NCBI GenBank assembly: GCA_003669125.1
Contig: QWQF01000073.1
Location: 1 to 37,954, forward strand
Direction of reading: 5' to 3'
Origin: Planctomycetota bacterium
GTDB lineage: Bacteria > Planctomycetota > Planctomycetia > Planctomycetales > Planctomycetaceae
DNA: 37,954 nucleotides
The first letter of the stretch is position 1. Each line of letters begins with the position of its first letter. Under the pieces are notes generated by a model, which saw only the letters and a list, made by a program, of their open reading frames with translations, was not told the DNA's origin and made no database searches. Shown here piece after piece: positions 35,534 to 37,954 of the stretch. The translations under genes and the position numbers were made by a program.

Positions 35534-35626
35534 CTACCGGTCTTTGCGGTGCCGAATCTTGGCACGCATCCGCCGCTTGGTGCTGCCGATTTTGCGACGG
35601 CCGCGTCCGGTTCTCTTCACTCCCAT
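35534..35626 (-). CDS. 30-residue highly basic small protein (ribosomal/COX24-like)
   Basis: This encodes [30 protein letters not shown] (hyphens inserted for reading), 30 residues of which about half are Lys or Arg and one is His. GGGAG lies 7 bp before the ATG, and a strong intrinsic terminator follows the TAG. Both support a real, separately transcribed gene. The [12 protein letters not shown] core resembles small basic RNA-binding proteins of the bacterial AURKAIP1/COX24 (mitochondrial-ribosome mS38-like) kind seen in many bacteria as peptides of 30-40 residues. An rRNA-binding role is therefore inferred, not shown. It is too short for ordinary gene finders and lies in the roughly 495-bp gap between the cytochrome gene and aroH. 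Confidence 0.78.
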   Translation of the reverse strand: MGVKRTGRGRRKIGSTKRRMRAKIRHRKDR

Positions 35627-35790
35627 CTGAGCACTCCCACTGTTCTGCGAGGTTCGACGAAAATTCCAACCACTTTTTGAACTTTGAAACGGGCCGGGAC
35701 TCTAACAGCCCTTCCACCGCTCGGCAACCACGCGAATTGACCGGCCAATCGTTGTTTCAGACCGGCCGTTCCGCCATCATGGCCCCTAGA

Positions 35791-35854
35791 AATTCGGAAC
35801 TCGGAAGTGGGAAGGCGGAGAAGAGTTCATGTTCCGACTTCCGCCCTCCGAATT
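35791..35854. repeat. Inverted repeat upstream of aroH
   Basis: Arms 35791-35808 and 35837-35854 pair over 8 bp (AATTCGGA with TCCGAATT) and 7 bp (CGGAAGT with ACTTCCG), with a 3-base internal mismatch and a 28-bp loop. It ends about 10 bp before the aroH ribosome binding site. It could affect aroH leader structure, or be one of the dispersed repeats of this genome. There is no T-run. Confidence 0.65.
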
Positions 35855-35877
35855 CCGCTTTTCCAGGAGTCGTCGTC

Positions 35878-36252
35878 ATGGCAGTTCGAGGCATTCGCGG
35901 AGCAATCAGTGTGTCCGTCGACACCAAGCCGGAAGTCCTGGCCGCGACGCGTGAACTGCTCGAAGAATTGCTGCGAGCCAACGGCCTCGAAGAGCGTTTC
36001 GACGACATCGCCTCGGCGATTTTCACGACGACTCGCGACTTGACCTCTGCCTTCCCGGCCGAGGCCGCTCGGACGTTGGGCATGAGCACCGTCCCGTTGC
36101 TGTGCGCGACAGAAATTCCTGTCGCCGACAGCTTGCCGCAGTGCATTCGAGTCCTGCTGCACGTCAACACTGACAAGACTCAAGCCGAAATGGTCCACGT
36201 TTATCTGCGCGACGCCAAGCGTCTGCGGCCCGATGTGAAGAGCGCGCAGTAG
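35878..36252 (+). CDS. aroH: Chorismate mutase, AroH type
   Basis: A 124-residue monofunctional chorismate mutase of the trimeric AroH fold. It converts chorismate to prephenate on the way to phenylalanine and tyrosine. The active-site residues known from Bacillus subtilis AroH are all present at near-identical positions: Arg7 (MAVRGIRGA), Cys76 and Glu79 (PLLCATEIP), Arg91 (QCIRVLLHV) and Tyr109 ([14 protein letters not shown]). The start at 35878 has AGGAG 8 bp upstream; the frame opens much earlier across repeat DNA, which is not coding. The TAG stop coincides with the first bases of the palindromic element that follows. No other aromatic-pathway gene is adjacent. Confidence 0.96.
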   Translation: MAVRGIRGAISVSVDTKPEVLAATRELLEELLRANGLEERFDDIASAIFTTTRDLTSAFPAEAARTLGMSTVPLLCATEIPVADSLPQCIRVLLHVNTDKTQAEMVHVYLRDAKRLRPDVKSAQ

Positions 36253-36329
36253 GTCAGGCTTTCCAGCCGGACCCGAATTGGCAAATCGGCGTCGAACCTT
36301 GATCGGGTCAACCTGAAAAGGCTGACCTA
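36250..36329. repeat. Bipartite palindromic repeat (TAGGTCAG...CTGACCTA)
   Basis: The outer arms TAGGTCAGGCTTTCCAG (36250-36266) and CTGAAAAGGCTGACCTA (36313-36329) are inverted copies matching at 15 of 17 positions. Each side also folds on itself: 36253-36272 (GTCAGGCT-TTCC-AGCCGGAC) and 36307-36326 (GTCAACCT-GAAA-AGGCTGAC). It has the same two-hairpin plan as 10021-10085, but no sequence similarity to it. It fills the aroH-isochorismatase gap and contains the aroH stop codon. Confidence 0.8.
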
Positions 36330-36347
36330 ATTTCTCAGGAGCCTCTC

Positions 36348-37954
36348 ATGTCCCGACAACTTCTTCGCTGCTGTGGACTCGTGATGCTGTGTGGCCTCGT
36401 GGCCGTGGCAGGATTTGAGAGCCGAGGTGCTGACTCGCCCGCCGCGTTGAAACTGACGTTGCGATTCCGCAAGGAGACCGGCCCGGCCAGCGGACGCTGG
36501 CACACGCTGACTCAGCCGGCCAACTGGGACGCGAAGAAAACCGCCGTCGTGATCTGCGACATGTGGGACAAGCATTGGTGCCAGATGGCGACTCAGCGTG
36601 TCGGCCAGATGGCTCCGCGCATGAACGAGTTTGTCAAAGAGGCCCGCAAACGCGGATCGCTCATCATCCATTGTCCCAGCGAAACGATGGAATTCTACAA
36701 AGACACGCCGCAACGCAAGCTCGCGCAAGCCGCGCCGGTCGCGACTCCAAAGATCGAACTGCAACGCTGGTGCCGGATTGACTTGGCAAAGGAAGCTCCG
36801 CTGCCAATCGACGACACGGACGGCGGCTGCGACACGGTCCCTCCCGATCCGAACTTCAAAGCGTGGTCGCGGCAGATCGCGACGATCGAAGTTCAAGACG
36901 GCGACGCCGTCACCGACAGTGCGGAAGCCTATTACCTGATGCGGCAGCGCGGCATCGAGAACGTGATCGTGATGGGCGTGCACACCAACATGTGCGTGCT
37001 CGGCCGGCCGTTCTCGATTCGACAACTGGTCCAGCAAGGCTTGAACGTCGTCCTGTGTCGCGACCTGACCGACACGATGTACAACCCGAAGAAGCAACCA
37101 TTCGGCAGCCACTTCACCGGTACGGACCTGGTCGTCGAGCACATCGAAAAGTACTGGTGCCCGACAATCACCAGCGGCGATTTGCTCGACGGCAAGGAGT
37201 ACCGCTTTCCGGCCGACAAGCGCCCGCATGTCGTGGCAATCGTCTCGGAAGAGGAATACGAAACGCACCACACGCTGCCGGAGTTCGCCGCGAAGCACCT
37301 CGGCCAAGACTTCCGGGCTTCGTTCGTCTTCGGGGGAGCGGACGCGACCGACATTCGTGGGCGGAAGCCAGAAGCAAGTCGCCCGACGCCCGCCACCAGC
37401 GACTTCACCAAAGACAAAGCGTTACTGTCGTCATTGATCGCTCATCCGACCTCATCGAATAAGGACGACTTGCTCGGCTTGGAAGTACTCGACAGTGCCG
37501 ATGTCCTGCTCATTAGCTCGCGGCGCCGGACTCCGGCAATCGAGCAACTCGACCGCATCCGCAAGTTCGTGGCCGCTGGCAAGCCGATGGTCGGCATTCG
37601 CACGGCGAGTCATCCGTTTCACCTGCGCGACAAACCCGCTCCGGAAGGCCGAGCCGATTGGTTGACGTTCGACGCCGACATCTGGGGCGGGCATTACACG
37701 AATCATTACGGCGACGCGAAGAGCGGCCCGAACTCGATCATCACGATTACCGACGCCGCAAAAGCTCATCCGCTTCTGACCGGATTCAAGTCCGGCGAAT
37801 ATCACAGCGGCGGAACGCTGTACCTGACCTCGCCACTGGCCGAGGGAACTCACGTCTTGCTCACCGGCCGCTTCGGCGACAAGCCGGTCGAACCGGTCGC
37901 GTGGACGTTCACTCGCAAAGATGGCGGTCGGTCGTTCTACACGTCGCTCGGCCA
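36348..37954 (+). CDS. Secreted isochorismatase-like hydrolase fused to a ThuA-like domain (partial, runs off window)
   Basis: The frame is open from the ATG at 36348 (AGGAG 6 bp upstream) to the window end, giving 535 residues with no stop, so the C-terminus is missing. The N-terminus is signal-like (MSRQLLRCCGLVMLCGLVAVAG). Residues of about 62-285 form a cysteine-hydrolase (isochorismatase-like) domain, with Asp71 (VVICDMWDKHWC) and nucleophile Cys216 (VHTNMCVLGRPF) in the expected places. From about residue 293 to the end is a ThuA-like, trehalose-utilisation/class I glutamine-amidotransferase-like domain: PHVVAIVSEEEYETHHTLPEF, DVLLISSRRRTP, VAAGKPMVGIRTASHPF and IWGGHYTNHYG. The substrate is unknown. 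The gene is separated from aroH by a palindromic element. Confidence 0.9.
   Translation, partial: MSRQLLRCCGLVMLCGLVAVAGFESRGADSPAALKLTLRFRKETGPASGRWHTLTQPANWDAKKTAVVICDMWDKHWCQMATQRVGQMAPRMNEFVKEARKRGSLIIHCPSETMEFYKDTPQRKLAQAAPVATPKIELQRWCRIDLAKEAPLPIDDTDGGCDTVPPDPNFKAWSRQIATIEVQDGDAVTDSAEAYYLMRQRGIENVIVMGVHTNMCVLGRPFSIRQLVQQGLNVVLCRDLTDTMYNPKKQPFGSHFTGTDLVVEHIEKYWCPTITSGDLLDGKEYRFPADKRPHVVAIVSEEEYETHHTLPEFAAKHLGQDFRASFVFGGADATDIRGRKPEASRPTPATSDFTKDKALLSSLIAHPTSSNKDDLLGLEVLDSADVLLISSRRRTPAIEQLDRIRKFVAAGKPMVGIRTASHPFHLRDKPAPEGRADWLTFDADIWGGHYTNHYGDAKSGPNSIITITDAAKAHPLLTGFKSGEYHSGGTLYLTSPLAEGTHVLLTGRFGDKPVEPVAWTFTRKDGGRSFYTSLG

Noticed and set aside
35691-35734. tRNA-like fragment on the minus strand (TTGCCGAGCGGTGGAAGGGC segment)
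   Set aside because: The D-arm-like segment is suggestive of a Ser/Leu tRNA, but no matching 3' acceptor arm, T-arm or anticodon stem can be formed, so it is not called.
36327-37307. 326-codon minus-strand frame opposite the isochorismatase-ThuA gene
   Set aside because: The plus strand encodes catalytic Asp and Cys motifs and has AGGAG; this frame has no domain.

Overview
The window looks like chromosomal DNA of a planctomycete (phylum Planctomycetota), inferred from gene content. It holds four secreted DUF1501 proteins, one DUF1552 protein, two PSCyt1/PSCyt2(DUF1549)/PSD1(DUF1553) cytochrome-type proteins, one DUF1587/1592/1595/1588/1585 cytochrome-type protein, two PQQ-like beta-propellers and a ThuA-type fusion. 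This combination is characteristic of planctomycetes. The DNA is GC-rich, gene-dense and uses AGGAG-type ribosome binding sites. Housekeeping genes (rlmN, alaS, aroH) are interspersed, so it reads as normal chromosome. I saw no rRNA, tRNA, CRISPR, IS element or phage gene.

Layout. 1-8.5 kb is a mixed stretch: a DUF1501 protein, rlmN, a TPR protein (minus), a STAS-domain protein, a LOG-family protein, a ClpP-like protein (minus), a PQQ-like propeller (minus) and a short MnmE-like GTPase. 8.5-12.8 kb is a plus-strand cluster: DUF1501, a subclass-B3-type metallo-beta-lactamase, a second DUF1501 overlapping it by ATGA, and a Rid-family protein. 12.8-31.1 kb is one long run of minus-strand genes. 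Eight of them (25538 down to 12810) are spaced from -1 to 66 bp and may form one operon: DUF1552, DUF1592-type cytochrome, tandem HMA protein, DUF1549/1553 cytochrome, DUF1501, DUF4198-DUF3386 fusion, PQQ-like propeller and BNR-type protein. Upstream lie alaS and a large secreted repeat protein. 31.2-38.0 kb has an ALDH7-type dehydrogenase (plus), a DUF1549/1553 cytochrome (minus, ends overlapping), a 30-codon basic mini-gene with its own terminator (minus), aroH (plus), and a secreted isochorismatase-ThuA fusion running off the window end.

How the genes may work together (inference). Two secreted-protein/cytochrome pairs sit back to back (DUF1552+DUF1592 type, DUF1501+DUF1549/1553 type). A CxxC heavy-metal-associated protein lies between the pairs, and a DUF4198 (metal-uptake-like) protein follows them. 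This suggests an exported apparatus combining c-type heme proteins, Tat-exported alkaline-phosphatase-fold proteins and a metal ligand. No substrate can be read from the sequence.

A second theme is short repeats. Two bipartite palindromes (10021-10085, 36250-36329), an inverted repeat before aroH, CATGATTCTGTG copies at the HMA gene start, a degenerate GCAGAG-type array beside alaS, a palindrome translated as PPEGGTTN, and a 7-bp tandem repeat inside a cytochrome gene suggest a genome carrying several repeat families, some inside genes.
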